Assembly: GCA_013203365.1 (NCBI GenBank)
Contig: JABMQG010000177.1
Span: 1-6,152 of the forward strand
Direction of reading: 5' to 3'
Source of the DNA: Planctomycetota bacterium
GTDB taxonomy: Bacteria; Planctomycetota; Phycisphaerae; SM23-33; FEN-1343
DNA: 6,152 nt
Shown piece after piece: positions 1-6,045 of the stretch. Position numbers and translations under genes: made by a program. How positions within the stretch are numbered: position 1 is the first letter of the stretch; each line of letters begins with the position of its first letter. A model generated the notes under the pieces. That model worked only from the letters and a program-made list of their open reading frames with translations, ran no database searches and was not told the origin of the DNA.

Positions 1-950
1 ACAAGTACGACGTGTACGAAGACCGCAAGGCGTACGACGATTATTACGCGTGGACGCAGCGGTGGATAGAGGCGTGTAAACGGATGCTGAGCCCGACAGG
101 CAGCTTCTGGATCGCCATCGGCGACGACTACGCCGCGGAAGTAAAGATCATCGCCGGCCAAGCCGGGCTGCACCTGCGGAACTGGGTTATCTGGCACTAC
201 ACGTTTGGTCAGCAGACCAAAACCAAATTTGCCCGTAGCCACACGCACCTTTTCTATTTCGTCAACGACCCCAAGCAATTCACGTTCAACGATAAGGCCG
301 TCCGCACCTTCTCCGATCGGCAGCGCGTATACAAAGATTCCAGGGCGAACACGGCCGGCAAGATACCCGACGACACGTGGAACGAATTCCCCCGCGTTTG
401 TGGAACATTCGGCGAGCGTGAGGGCTGGCACCCATGCCAGATGCCGGAATCCGTCCTCACACGCATCGTAATGGTCAGCAGCAATCCCGGCGACGTTGTG
501 TATGACCCATTCGCCGGCAGTGGGACGGCGCTTGTCGTTGCCAAGCGACTATCCCGAAAGTTCATCGGCACGGAGATCTCCGCCGGGTACGTAGAGAAGA
601 TTGCCGAACGGCTCAAAAAGACTCAGACACTGGCGGCTGTGGAGAAGACCGCGTTAGATCGGTGGTCACCCCAGCACCTGCAACTGCTTCAAGGCCAATA
701 TATGTCGGCGGCCGTCTCCACCACTACGCTGTATGAGAACCCGGCACTGCTTGCCGGTTTTGCCCAACAGTTCAACTGGCGAGTCGAACACACCGGCTGC
801 AAGCGGATATATTCGGTACAAGAGATTTGGCACGGCCTGGAGCAACTGCGAAGTCAACTGCGACTCGGACAAATACGCGTCCATGCCGATGAGTTCAAGA
901 ATAAAAAACCCCGGCCCCTGCTTAAGGATGTGTCACTTTTCGGTTCCTGA
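1..950 (+). CDS. Site-specific DNA methyltransferase, beta class (5' end cut by window)
   Basis: This is the C-terminal part of an S-adenosylmethionine-dependent DNA methyltransferase of the amino (N6-adenine or N4-cytosine) type. The frame is open from the first complete codon (position 3), and the in-frame GTG at 12 has no ribosome site, so the true start lies upstream. Numbering from that GTG, residues 23-62 match the strands and helices that follow catalytic motif IV; the (D/N/S)PPY motif itself is off the left edge. Residues 121-145 are the linker into motif X (HPCQMPE, then SVLTRIV), and residues 165-172 are the SAM-binding motif I, DPFAGSGT, followed by FIGTEIS. The order IV - target recognition - X - I is that of the beta class. 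About 110 residues follow the core (from about 205), with no family I recognise; they may add specificity or be a fused domain. No restriction partner is visible. It converges on the lipoprotein gene with 11 bp between stop codons. Whether it methylates A or C cannot be told without motif IV. Confidence 0.9.
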   Translation, partial: KYDVYEDRKAYDDYYAWTQRWIEACKRMLSPTGSFWIAIGDDYAAEVKIIAGQAGLHLRNWVIWHYTFGQQTKTKFARSHTHLFYFVNDPKQFTFNDKAVRTFSDRQRVYKDSRANTAGKIPDDTWNEFPRVCGTFGEREGWHPCQMPESVLTRIVMVSSNPGDVVYDPFAGSGTALVVAKRLSRKFIGTEISAGYVEKIAERLKKTQTLAAVEKTALDRWSPQHLQLLQGQYMSAAVSTTTLYENPALLAGFAQQFNWRVEHTGCKRIYSVQEIWHGLEQLRSQLRLGQIRVHADEFKNKKPRPLLKDVSLFGS

Positions 951-961
951 CCGCAGATTGT

Positions 962-1636
962 TCACTGCCTGGCCGGTTGCGGCGCTGTGGGCAGGTTCAC
1001 TGTGCATCGTCCCTGGGCGGTGAAGTTTTTTCCTGTCAGGGCTTCGACAAAGGTCGCGCGGATCGTTATGTCCGAGTGGGCGGGCGCACCTTGCTGCCAA
1101 GGGCATTCGAATACGTAGCGGTTGGTGAAGATACCGCCGAACCAATACTTTCCGATGGTATCGACGCCGAAGTGGTACTCGCCGATGCGGTTGTTGTCCC
1201 CCGTCTCAGCCAGGTCGTACAGGGCGATTGTGACGTCGCCGGCGGCCTTGATAACGCTGCCGGCGGTGTCGATAGGCTGGAGCAAAACCCTTACGCCTTC
1301 ATGGGCCCCGGTTGCGTTTGAGCCGTACCCGCCGGTATGGCTGCTCAGTCGGATCCGCTCGACGCGAAACAACTTCTCCAACCGATCTGGCCCGAAGGCC
1401 TGCAGTTGGCGGACTTGCTGAGCTTGCGCATCGTTGGCCAGCCGAAGGGCCACCACCTCCATGCGGAGCTCGTTGATCTGCTTGTCCTGCTCGACTGACT
1501 GAGTGGCAAGTGCGTTTGACTTCCGGCCTGAGTCGACACAGCCCACGAGAAAGGCACTCACCGCCAATAGTACCAAGAAACGATTGGCGGACGCCGGTGT
1601 TTGTTTTTCGATTTGCCTCACCAGCCGTCTGTACAT
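962..1636 (-). CDS. Coiled-coil lipoprotein of unknown function
   Basis: This encodes a 224-residue predicted lipoprotein. The N-terminus has a basic stretch (MYRRLVRQIEKQ), a hydrophobic core (FLVLLAVSAFLVG) and a lipobox with Cys33 (LVGC), which argue for lipidation and membrane anchoring. Residues about 48-80 (SVEQDKQINELRMEVVALRL and onward) look like a coiled coil. Residues about 90-212 look like a beta-rich domain, with VERIRLSSHTGGYG, a conserved-looking IKAAGDVTIALYDL strand pair, and Cys178 and Cys211 that could form a disulfide. I do not recognise a named family. The frame is open upstream to 1750, but the extra residues are basic, lie inside the clpP gene and would bury the signal peptide, so ATG 1636 is chosen. 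It has no clear Shine-Dalgarno site; an AAGGA lies far upstream, inside the clpP end. Only 10 bp separate it from the clpP stop, so translation is probably coupled and the gene is the last of the tig-clpP operon. No terminator is visible after it. Confidence 0.8.
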   Translation of the reverse strand: MYRRLVRQIEKQTPASANRFLVLLAVSAFLVGCVDSGRKSNALATQSVEQDKQINELRMEVVALRLANDAQAQQVRQLQAFGPDRLEKLFRVERIRLSSHTGGYGSNATGAHEGVRVLLQPIDTAGSVIKAAGDVTIALYDLAETGDNNRIGEYHFGVDTIGKYWFGGIFTNRYVFECPWQQGAPAHSDITIRATFVEALTGKNFTAQGRCTVNLPTAPQPARQ

Positions 1637-1646
1637 AGGAAGATAG

Positions 1647-2273
1647 CTACTTATTTTCCTTCTGCTGCGATTGCGGCATTGCCCGCAGAATCTGGTCGGC
1701 GACGCCGTATTCGACCGCTTCTTCTGCCTGGAGCCACTTGTTGCGGTCACAGTCAGTCTCGACCTGTTCGATTGACTTGCCGGATTCCTCGGCGAGAATT
1801 TCGTACAGCCGTTTGCGCAGGCGTATGATCTCGCGCGCCTCGATGTCCAGGTCGCTGGCCGGTCCTGTCACCACTCCACGGATCAACGGCTGGTGGATGA
1901 GCACTCGGCTGTTAGGCAGGACGCTTCGTTTGCCGTGCGCACCTCCTGCCAGCAGCACTGCGCCCATGCTGGCGGCCATGCCGATGCACGTCGTCGCCAC
2001 ATCGCAACGCACGTGCTTCATGGTGTCGTAGATCGCCAACCCGGCCGAGACGCTGCCGCCCGGAGAGTTGATATACAGTTGGATGTCGGCCTTGGGATCG
2101 TCGTTTGAGAGAAACAGCAGTTGTGCCACGACGAGATTAGCCGTCGTGTCGTCCACGGCATCGCCAAGGAAAATGATGCGATCCTTGAGCAGTCGGCTGT
2201 AAATGTCGTAACTGCGTTCTCCACGCCCGCTCTGTTCGACAACTATGGGTACCAGGGTTTGATTCACTGCCAT
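1647..2273 (-). CDS. clpP: ClpP protease subunit, copy B, with Asn at the catalytic Asp position
   Basis: This is a ClpP-type serine peptidase subunit (family S14) of 208 residues, the normal length. It is cytoplasmic and assembles into a heptameric-ring chamber that degrades proteins unfolded by ClpX, ClpA or ClpC. The start [20 protein letters not shown] and [17 protein letters not shown] match the family closely. YINSPGG (67-73) is the oxyanion strand, Ser102 lies in GMAASMGA and His127 in RVLIHQP. In the segment [17 protein letters not shown], aligned by eye to the E. coli TERDRFLSAPEAVEYG, the catalytic Asp falls on Asn178. The handle segment [16 protein letters not shown] also departs from the usual GGxxGQAxDIxI. 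It lies 27 bp after clpP copy A, with no good Shine-Dalgarno site (only GGA about 8 bases upstream), so reinitiation or coupling is likely. The identity as ClpP is near certain; whether it is active alone is open. Confidence 0.97.
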   Translation of the reverse strand: MAVNQTLVPIVVEQSGRGERSYDIYSRLLKDRIIFLGDAVDDTTANLVVAQLLFLSNDDPKADIQLYINSPGGSVSAGLAIYDTMKHVRCDVATTCIGMAASMGAVLLAGGAHGKRSVLPNSRVLIHQPLIRGVVTGPASDLDIEAREIIRLRKRLYEILAEESGKSIEQVETDCDRNKWLQAEEAVEYGVADQILRAMPQSQQKENK

Positions 2274-2300
2274 GGTTGTATCCGTCGATGGTTAATTGGT

Positions 2301-2906
2301 CTATGGGCTCTTGGTCTGTGCAGTAGCTTGGATGATCTCGTCAACCAGTCCGTATTCCTTCGCCTCGGTCGGGCTCATGTACCGGTCCCGTTCGGTTTCC
2401 TGCTCGATCTGCTCGACCGTCCGGCCGGTCAGCTCGGAAAAGAGTTCGTTTAGCAGCCGTTTGGCTTTCAGTATTTCCTCGGCCTGTATCTGGATGTCGC
2501 TGGCTTGTCCGCTGACGCCGCCCCATGGCTGGTGGACCATGATCTTGCTGTGTGGCAGCGCGAAGCGTTTGCCCTTCGTGCCACATGCGAGAACCAATGC
2601 CGCGCCGCTTTGGGCCGTGCCAACGCAATACGTGGCCACGTTGCACGAAAGAAACTTAATCGTGTCGAAAATCGCCAGCGTGTCGTCCACGTTGCCGCCA
2701 GGTGAGTTGATGTACAGCCCAATGTCGCGATCCGCACTCTTGGCCTGCAATTCCAGCAGGCGCATGATAAGCCCGCCGGCGGTGCTGGGGGTGATCTCTC
2801 CCCAGAGAAACACGATCCGCTCCTCGGCCAGCCGTTCCTCCAGCGTCATTTCACGCCGGTACTGGTAGTCCGATCGCGGGGCGTTCATCGGCTGCTGCAT
2901 AGTCAT
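2301..2906 (-). CDS. clpP: ClpP protease subunit, copy A, with a complete Ser-His-Asp triad
   Basis: This is a ClpP serine peptidase subunit (family S14), 201 residues from ATG 2906. Features in order are ERIVFLWGEI (first strand), YINSPGG (65-71), nucleophile Ser100 in GTAQSGAA, His125 in KIMVHQP, the handle WGGVSGQASDIQIQAEEIL, and Asp174 in ETERDRYMSPTEAKEYGLVDE. The triad is therefore complete, although the usual AASMGA around the Ser is AQSGAA. Two starts compete: ATG 2933 overlaps the tig stop by four bases (ATGA) and would add nine residues, while ATG 2906 has a strong GGAAGGAAG ribosome site seven bases upstream. I prefer 2906 because of that site. The N-terminus shows no obvious propeptide like that of E. 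coli ClpP. It follows tig closely and precedes clpP copy B; the two copies are quite divergent, so they are more likely ancient paralogues with separate roles than a recent duplication. Confidence 0.97.
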   Translation of the reverse strand: MTMQQPMNAPRSDYQYRREMTLEERLAEERIVFLWGEITPSTAGGLIMRLLELQAKSADRDIGLYINSPGGNVDDTLAIFDTIKFLSCNVATYCVGTAQSGAALVLACGTKGKRFALPHSKIMVHQPWGGVSGQASDIQIQAEEILKAKRLLNELFSELTGRTVEQIEQETERDRYMSPTEAKEYGLVDEIIQATAQTKSP

Positions 2907-2911
2907 GACTA

Positions 2912-2920
2912 CTTCCTTCC
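2912..2920 (-). promoter_or_regulatory. Shine-Dalgarno site deciding the start of clpP copy A
   Basis: The mRNA reads GGAAGGAAG here, with AAGGA seven bases before ATG 2906. The alternative ATG 2933, overlapping the tig stop, has only a weak GAAGAAG upstream. The site supports initiation at 2906, though coupling from the tig stop to 2933 cannot be excluded. Confidence 0.6.
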
Positions 2921-2929
2921 GCTCCATCG

Positions 2930-4384
2930 TCATTCAGGCGTCTTCTTCGGGGTTTTTGTTTTTGTTTTTGATTTTGTCATCGCTTTTTTTGGCTTCTCGT
3001 CCTTGGCGACCTGTGCCTCGGTGATATTAGCCATTTCCAGCAGCTTGTCGATCGTCTTTTGCTCGACTAATTGCACATTAACCTGTTCAAGTGTGCCCTG
3101 GCTGACCATCTCGCTGCGCAGCCGCTCCGGTCGGCGGTCCTGGCGGTTGGCCATATCGGCGATACGTGCGTTGACTTCGCCTTCCTCGACTGATATGCCC
3201 TCTGCCTCGGCGATTTTCGCCAGGATGAAGCTGACCTTCAGGTCCACCTTTGCCTGCTCGCCGGCCTGGGCTTCGAGCATCTCCAGGTTCTTCTCGATCT
3301 GCTCCCTCGGGACTCCGCGATACAGCAGCTCTACGTATCGCCGTTGAAGCATGCTGGCCGTGTGACGCGCCGCCAGCTGCTCCGGCAGCGGAACCTCGGT
3401 TTCCTTCAGCAGGAACTTGCAAACCTGATCCCGCATATACTGCTGTCGATCCCTGGCCAGTTGAGCCTCCATCATTCGTTTGATGTATTCCGTGAACTTG
3501 CCCACGTCTTCGAATCCGAACTCCTTTGCCAGTTCGTCGGTTAATTCCGGCACCTCAAGTTGTTTGACCTCTTTGACGGCGAGGGTGACCGTCACGTTCT
3601 TGCCCCGCCATGCTTCGTCTTCGTGGTTCTGTGGAACTGTGGCTTCAAGTGTTACGGTCTGGCCGGTTCGCACCCCCATAAGCTTCTCGTCGAGGTTCTC
3701 AAGCGGAATTCCATGCACCGCGGTCGGTGCGATATGCAGTTCGATGTTTTCCTCGGTCTGGTCGATGCCCTCGCCGGTCACCTTGCAGTTGGCCACGACA
3801 AGATCATCCTCACCTGCCGGCTCGGTCGTCGGGGCCAGTATGCCGCGGGAAGCAAGAATCCGCTTTGTACCCTTGGCGATGCTCTCGGGGGTTACCTGAC
3901 TGTTGGGGGCTTGGACGGAAATGTCCTTGTAGTTCGGCAGGGCGAACTCCGGCGTGACCTCAACTTCCACGCTGAAGGTCAAGTTACCTGTCTCAGGCAA
4001 CTCGATTTCGTCGAGCTTTATGTCAGGTTCGCCGAGGATGTTGAGCTTGTTCTTTTCGACCGCAGCGGCCAGTGACTCGCTAATCAGCCCGTTGCGAACG
4101 TCCTGGCCGGCCTCCTTGCCGAACCGCTTTTCGAGCAGTCTCCGCGGCGCGTGTCTGGCTCGGAAGCCCGGCACCTGGGCATTGTTCCGCAATTCACCGA
4201 AAATCTCGTCAAATTTCGCGTCGATCCTGGCGCGGACTATTTCTATGGTGATTTTCTTCTTAGCCTGCCCGCAGTCCTCAATGGTCACGATGTTTGGCGG
4301 CAGGCCATCGTCGGCGTCGCCCAGGGCTGCCGATTCCGTTTGTGCTTGCTCCGATTCGCCGCCGGCTTCGATTTCATCAGACAT
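2930..4384 (-). CDS. tig: Trigger factor, ribosome-associated chaperone and prolyl isomerase
   Basis: Trigger factor binds near the ribosomal exit tunnel and shelters nascent chains. From ATG 4384 the protein has 484 residues against about 430 in E. coli. Residues 1-30 are an acidic, Gln/Glu/Ser-rich extension. The ribosome-binding domain follows (about 31-150: NIVTIEDCGQAKKKITIEI), with the signature as GFRARHAPRRLLEKRFG at 73-89; the consensus is GFRxGxxP, so Arg replaces the Gly. An FKBP-like domain spans about 190-275 (GEDDLVVANCKVTGEG, GVRTGQTVTLEATVP). The SurA-like helical chaperone domain runs about 276-455, ending in a Lys/Thr-rich tail (KSKTKTKTPKKTPE). The frame is open to ATG 4462, but those 26 extra residues are not trigger-factor-like, that ATG lacks a ribosome site and it lies only about 12 bases from the predicted transcription start. 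ATG 4384 has GGAG ten bases upstream. It is the first gene of the tig-clpP-clpP-lipoprotein cluster. Confidence 0.95.
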   Translation of the reverse strand: MSDEIEAGGESEQAQTESAALGDADDGLPPNIVTIEDCGQAKKKITIEIVRARIDAKFDEIFGELRNNAQVPGFRARHAPRRLLEKRFGKEAGQDVRNGLISESLAAAVEKNKLNILGEPDIKLDEIELPETGNLTFSVEVEVTPEFALPNYKDISVQAPNSQVTPESIAKGTKRILASRGILAPTTEPAGEDDLVVANCKVTGEGIDQTEENIELHIAPTAVHGIPLENLDEKLMGVRTGQTVTLEATVPQNHEDEAWRGKNVTVTLAVKEVKQLEVPELTDELAKEFGFEDVGKFTEYIKRMMEAQLARDRQQYMRDQVCKFLLKETEVPLPEQLAARHTASMLQRRYVELLYRGVPREQIEKNLEMLEAQAGEQAKVDLKVSFILAKIAEAEGISVEEGEVNARIADMANRQDRRPERLRSEMVSQGTLEQVNVQLVEQKTIDKLLEMANITEAQVAKDEKPKKAMTKSKTKTKTPKKTPE

Positions 4385-4480
4385 TTGGAGTTCACTCCGA
4401 TAGACCCGAGCAGCGACCGACGCACGCGCGTCCCAGCCATTCGGGTACGCCGGCCCGCTCATTACGGGACCGAATTTAGG

Positions 4481-4509
4481 ACTCTAGTGTAATTGTATGC
4501 AAAGGTCAA
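4481..4509 (-). promoter_or_regulatory. Candidate sigma70-type promoter for tig-clpP operon
   Basis: On the minus strand TTGACC (4509-4504, five of six consensus bases) is followed after exactly 17 bases by TAGAGT (4486-4481, four of six). Transcription would start near 4474, leaving a leader of about 90 bases before ATG 4384. The position between the upstream stop codon (4534) and tig is sensible. A nearby TACAAT lacks a matching -35 at the right distance. This is read by eye against the E. coli consensus. Confidence 0.5.
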
Positions 4510-4533
4510 CGGGGATTTCACAACAGCCGAATC

Positions 4534-5904
4534 TCAGGGTGCGGCTACCGTATCCACGTCCACTTTGGCCTGCTTGCCCGCCTTGGTATCGGGGTAGTCC
4601 TGGGCGCATTGCTTCAGCAACGCCACCCCTTCCTGACGCAAGCTTTGTTGCTGCGACTTGCGGCCAAGGAGAAGCTTGTTCCAGCCTTCATCGTACAATC
4701 TTTTGGCGTTGGCTTCGTCGGCACGGTTCGCCGATCCGTCCGATTCCCGCGAAGGTCCACCCATTGGCCCACTTGGGGCGGCCTTGGCTGTGGCCAGCGA
4801 GTAAGTGATGGCCGCCTGCAATTCCCATGATCGCGGATCACCAGCGAAAAGAACCTTGCCGCCCGGACCGATCACGCATGCCGTCGGCAGGGCGGTTATG
4901 TCGAACGGCTCCGGCACCGGCACCAAGCCGGGGTGGTCCCCGTAAAAAAACTGTAGCACCTTGGACTGGGCGGTTTCAACCATGGCCTTGGCGTCGGCGA
5001 CAGTGACCGGACCGTCCAAGTTGACCCCCACCACGGTCACCGGCTCGCCTTCGTAGAGTCGTTTCCAGGCCATCTGTCGTAGGATGGCCTCGTTGGCTTC
5101 CGATTCTCCAGTAACTGTCATGGTGGCCCCAGGACCGGCAGACCTGGGGTTCCGAGCCGGGCCGCGCATGTCCGGCCCAAACGGCCCGGGCATATCCGGC
5201 ATTGGCGGCATGCCTGGCATTGGCGGCATGCCTGGCATTGGCGGCATGCCTGGCATTGGAGAAAAGCTGCCTTGGTAGCGAGGCCTAGGCTGGGCGGCCT
5301 TGGCCGTGGGCTGACGCGCGCAGGCCCAGAAATCCAGCACCACCACGCTGCCGGCCTGCTTGGCAAGGTCCAACTGGCTGTCGTCGGAAAGCGGCAAGCT
5401 AAGCTGAACCTGCGAGCCGATTAGCGGAATGAAGCGCTTCCTGTATTCCGCCCACGGCCGCCAAGGTTCATGCGGCGATTGCGACATAGCATCAAGGGCC
5501 AACTCGACCTGCCGGCGGTCACCGGCGATGGCGTTGACGAACAGCACGTTTCGCAGGGCCACTGGATTCTCCGGCTCCAGTTCGCTCCATTGTGCCGCCG
5601 CTTGCTGTGCCAGCCGTAGATCGCCTACGGCCACCGCGGCGCGGGTGAGGGCCTTGGAGGCGAACACGTCGAGCGGAGCGGGCATTGGCTGACGGCCCTG
5701 CAGCAGCGGGCCTAGCTTCTCGACGGCCTCCAGGGCCGTCTTCGGTAACGGCTGCCCAGATCGCGCAATCTCGGCGTTGAGTTTCTTGGCCAATTTCACC
5801 AGTGGCTCGGGGTCGAATTTGTCCGGCTCTGAAGCCTGTGGTGGATATTGGCCAAAGGCAGGGGCGACCAGGGCTATCAGTAGCAGAAAAACTGCGTGTC
5901 TCAT
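4534..5904 (-). CDS. Secreted TlpA/thioredoxin-fold protein lacking CXXC, with Met/Pro repeat insert
   Basis: This encodes a 456-residue exported protein of unknown role. Residues 1-18 (MRHAVFLLLIALVAPAFG) are a signal peptide, probably cut before Gln19. Residues about 30-165 are helical and TPR-like (LRLAQQAAAQWSELEPENPVALRN). A thioredoxin-type fold follows: strand SVVVLDFWAC at 186-194, strand VTVVGVNLDG at 289-298, and a cis-Pro loop ITALPTACVI with strand GGKVLFAG at 336-355. In TlpA-like proteins FWA is followed by a CXXC redox motif; here it reads WACARQP, so only Cys194 remains, and about 70 low-complexity residues (about 197-266) rich in Met, Pro and Gly follow directly. The C-terminus (about 398-450) has TPR-like helices ending YPDTKAGKQAK. 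ATG 5904 is preceded by GGAG at an 8-base spacing. Disulfide reductase activity looks unlikely; a scaffold, or metal binding by the Met-rich loop, are guesses. The fold call is by eye. Confidence 0.85.
   Translation of the reverse strand: MRHAVFLLLIALVAPAFGQYPPQASEPDKFDPEPLVKLAKKLNAEIARSGQPLPKTALEAVEKLGPLLQGRQPMPAPLDVFASKALTRAAVAVGDLRLAQQAAAQWSELEPENPVALRNVLFVNAIAGDRRQVELALDAMSQSPHEPWRPWAEYRKRFIPLIGSQVQLSLPLSDDSQLDLAKQAGSVVVLDFWACARQPTAKAAQPRPRYQGSFSPMPGMPPMPGMPPMPGMPPMPDMPGPFGPDMRGPARNPRSAGPGATMTVTGESEANEAILRQMAWKRLYEGEPVTVVGVNLDGPVTVADAKAMVETAQSKVLQFFYGDHPGLVPVPEPFDITALPTACVIGPGGKVLFAGDPRSWELQAAITYSLATAKAAPSGPMGGPSRESDGSANRADEANAKRLYDEGWNKLLLGRKSQQQSLRQEGVALLKQCAQDYPDTKAGKQAKVDVDTVAAP
5201..5259 (-). 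repeat. 18-bp in-frame tandem repeat coding for PMPGMP units
   Basis: Three perfect copies of ATTGGCGGCATGCCTGGC (plus-strand sense) lie head to tail at 5201-5218, 5219-5236 and 5237-5254, followed by a partial copy (ATTGG) at 5255-5259. On the coding minus strand each copy gives a Pro-Met-Pro-Gly-Met-Pro type hexapeptide, and the flanking sequence (PMPDMPGPFGP) looks like a decayed extension. The unit length is a multiple of three, so copy-number change would not break the frame. The identity at synonymous positions suggests recent expansion by slippage. Confidence 0.9.
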
Positions 5905-6045
5905 TTGCCCATCTCCATAAACGAGGCGGTTTCACCTCTAACAAAGATTCTATCGAGCTTGACTGCAACGAGAAAGACTCTTACAAACGTTTCCGCAGAT
6001 TTCGCTGGCTGATCAATCGACCGGGAGTGACTGTGGAGACTACTT
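5905..6045. other. Divergent intergenic region
   Basis: This 141-bp spacer separates the secreted-protein gene (leftward) from argD (rightward) and should carry both promoters. The rightward candidate is annotated separately. Leftward, a TAGAAT (minus strand, 5952-5947) resembles a -10 box, but the sequence 17 bases upstream (TTTCTC) is a poor -35, so that promoter is unresolved. I see no arginine-type operator, hairpin or RNA gene here. Confidence 0.5.
5959..5987 (+). promoter_or_regulatory. Candidate sigma70-type promoter for argD
   Basis: TTGACT (5959-5964, five of six consensus bases) and TACAAA (5982-5987, four of six) are separated by exactly 17 bases. Transcription would begin near 5994, about 52 bases before ATG 6046, with the ribosome site in between. 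The call rests on similarity to the E. coli consensus only. Confidence 0.45.

Noticed and set aside
1..950. A complete restriction-modification or new defence system
   Set aside because: Only part of one methyltransferase is visible and no nuclease or partner gene lies in the window, so a system cannot be claimed.
880..1040. Rho-independent terminator at the convergent junction
   Set aside because: There is a T-run on the minus strand at 904-909 and another T-run at 1025-1030 on the plus strand, but neither is preceded by a convincing GC-rich hairpin.
977..1321. Plus-strand open frame of 114 codons antisense to the lipoprotein gene
   Set aside because: No recognisable protein; the minus strand has a signal peptide, lipobox and coherent domain. 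It is a GC-rich shadow frame.
1637..1750. N-terminal extension of the lipoprotein frame into the clpP gene
   Set aside because: The 38 extra residues are Arg/Ser-rich, fully overlap clpP coding sequence in another frame, and would move the signal peptide inside the protein. ATG 1636 gives a proper lipoprotein start.
2296..2868. Plus-strand open frame of 190 codons antisense to clpP copy A
   Set aside because: The Ser/Arg-rich translation is typical of the complement of a conserved gene; the minus strand is unmistakable ClpP.
3560..4075. Plus-strand open frame of 171 codons antisense to tig
   Set aside because: It mirrors the trigger factor coding sequence and shows no domain of its own.
4385..4462. 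N-terminal extension of trigger factor to ATG 4462
   Set aside because: There is no ribosome site, the residues do not resemble trigger factor, and the start would be only about 12 bases from the predicted transcription start. Kept only as an alternative.
5201..5259. CRISPR-like repeat array
   Set aside because: The 18-bp units are directly adjacent with no spacers and keep an open reading frame; this is a coding tandem repeat.
5519..5968. Minus-strand open frame of 149 codons overlapping the start of the secreted-protein gene
   Set aside because: Arg-rich out-of-frame translation; the other frame has a clean signal peptide and a good ribosome site.
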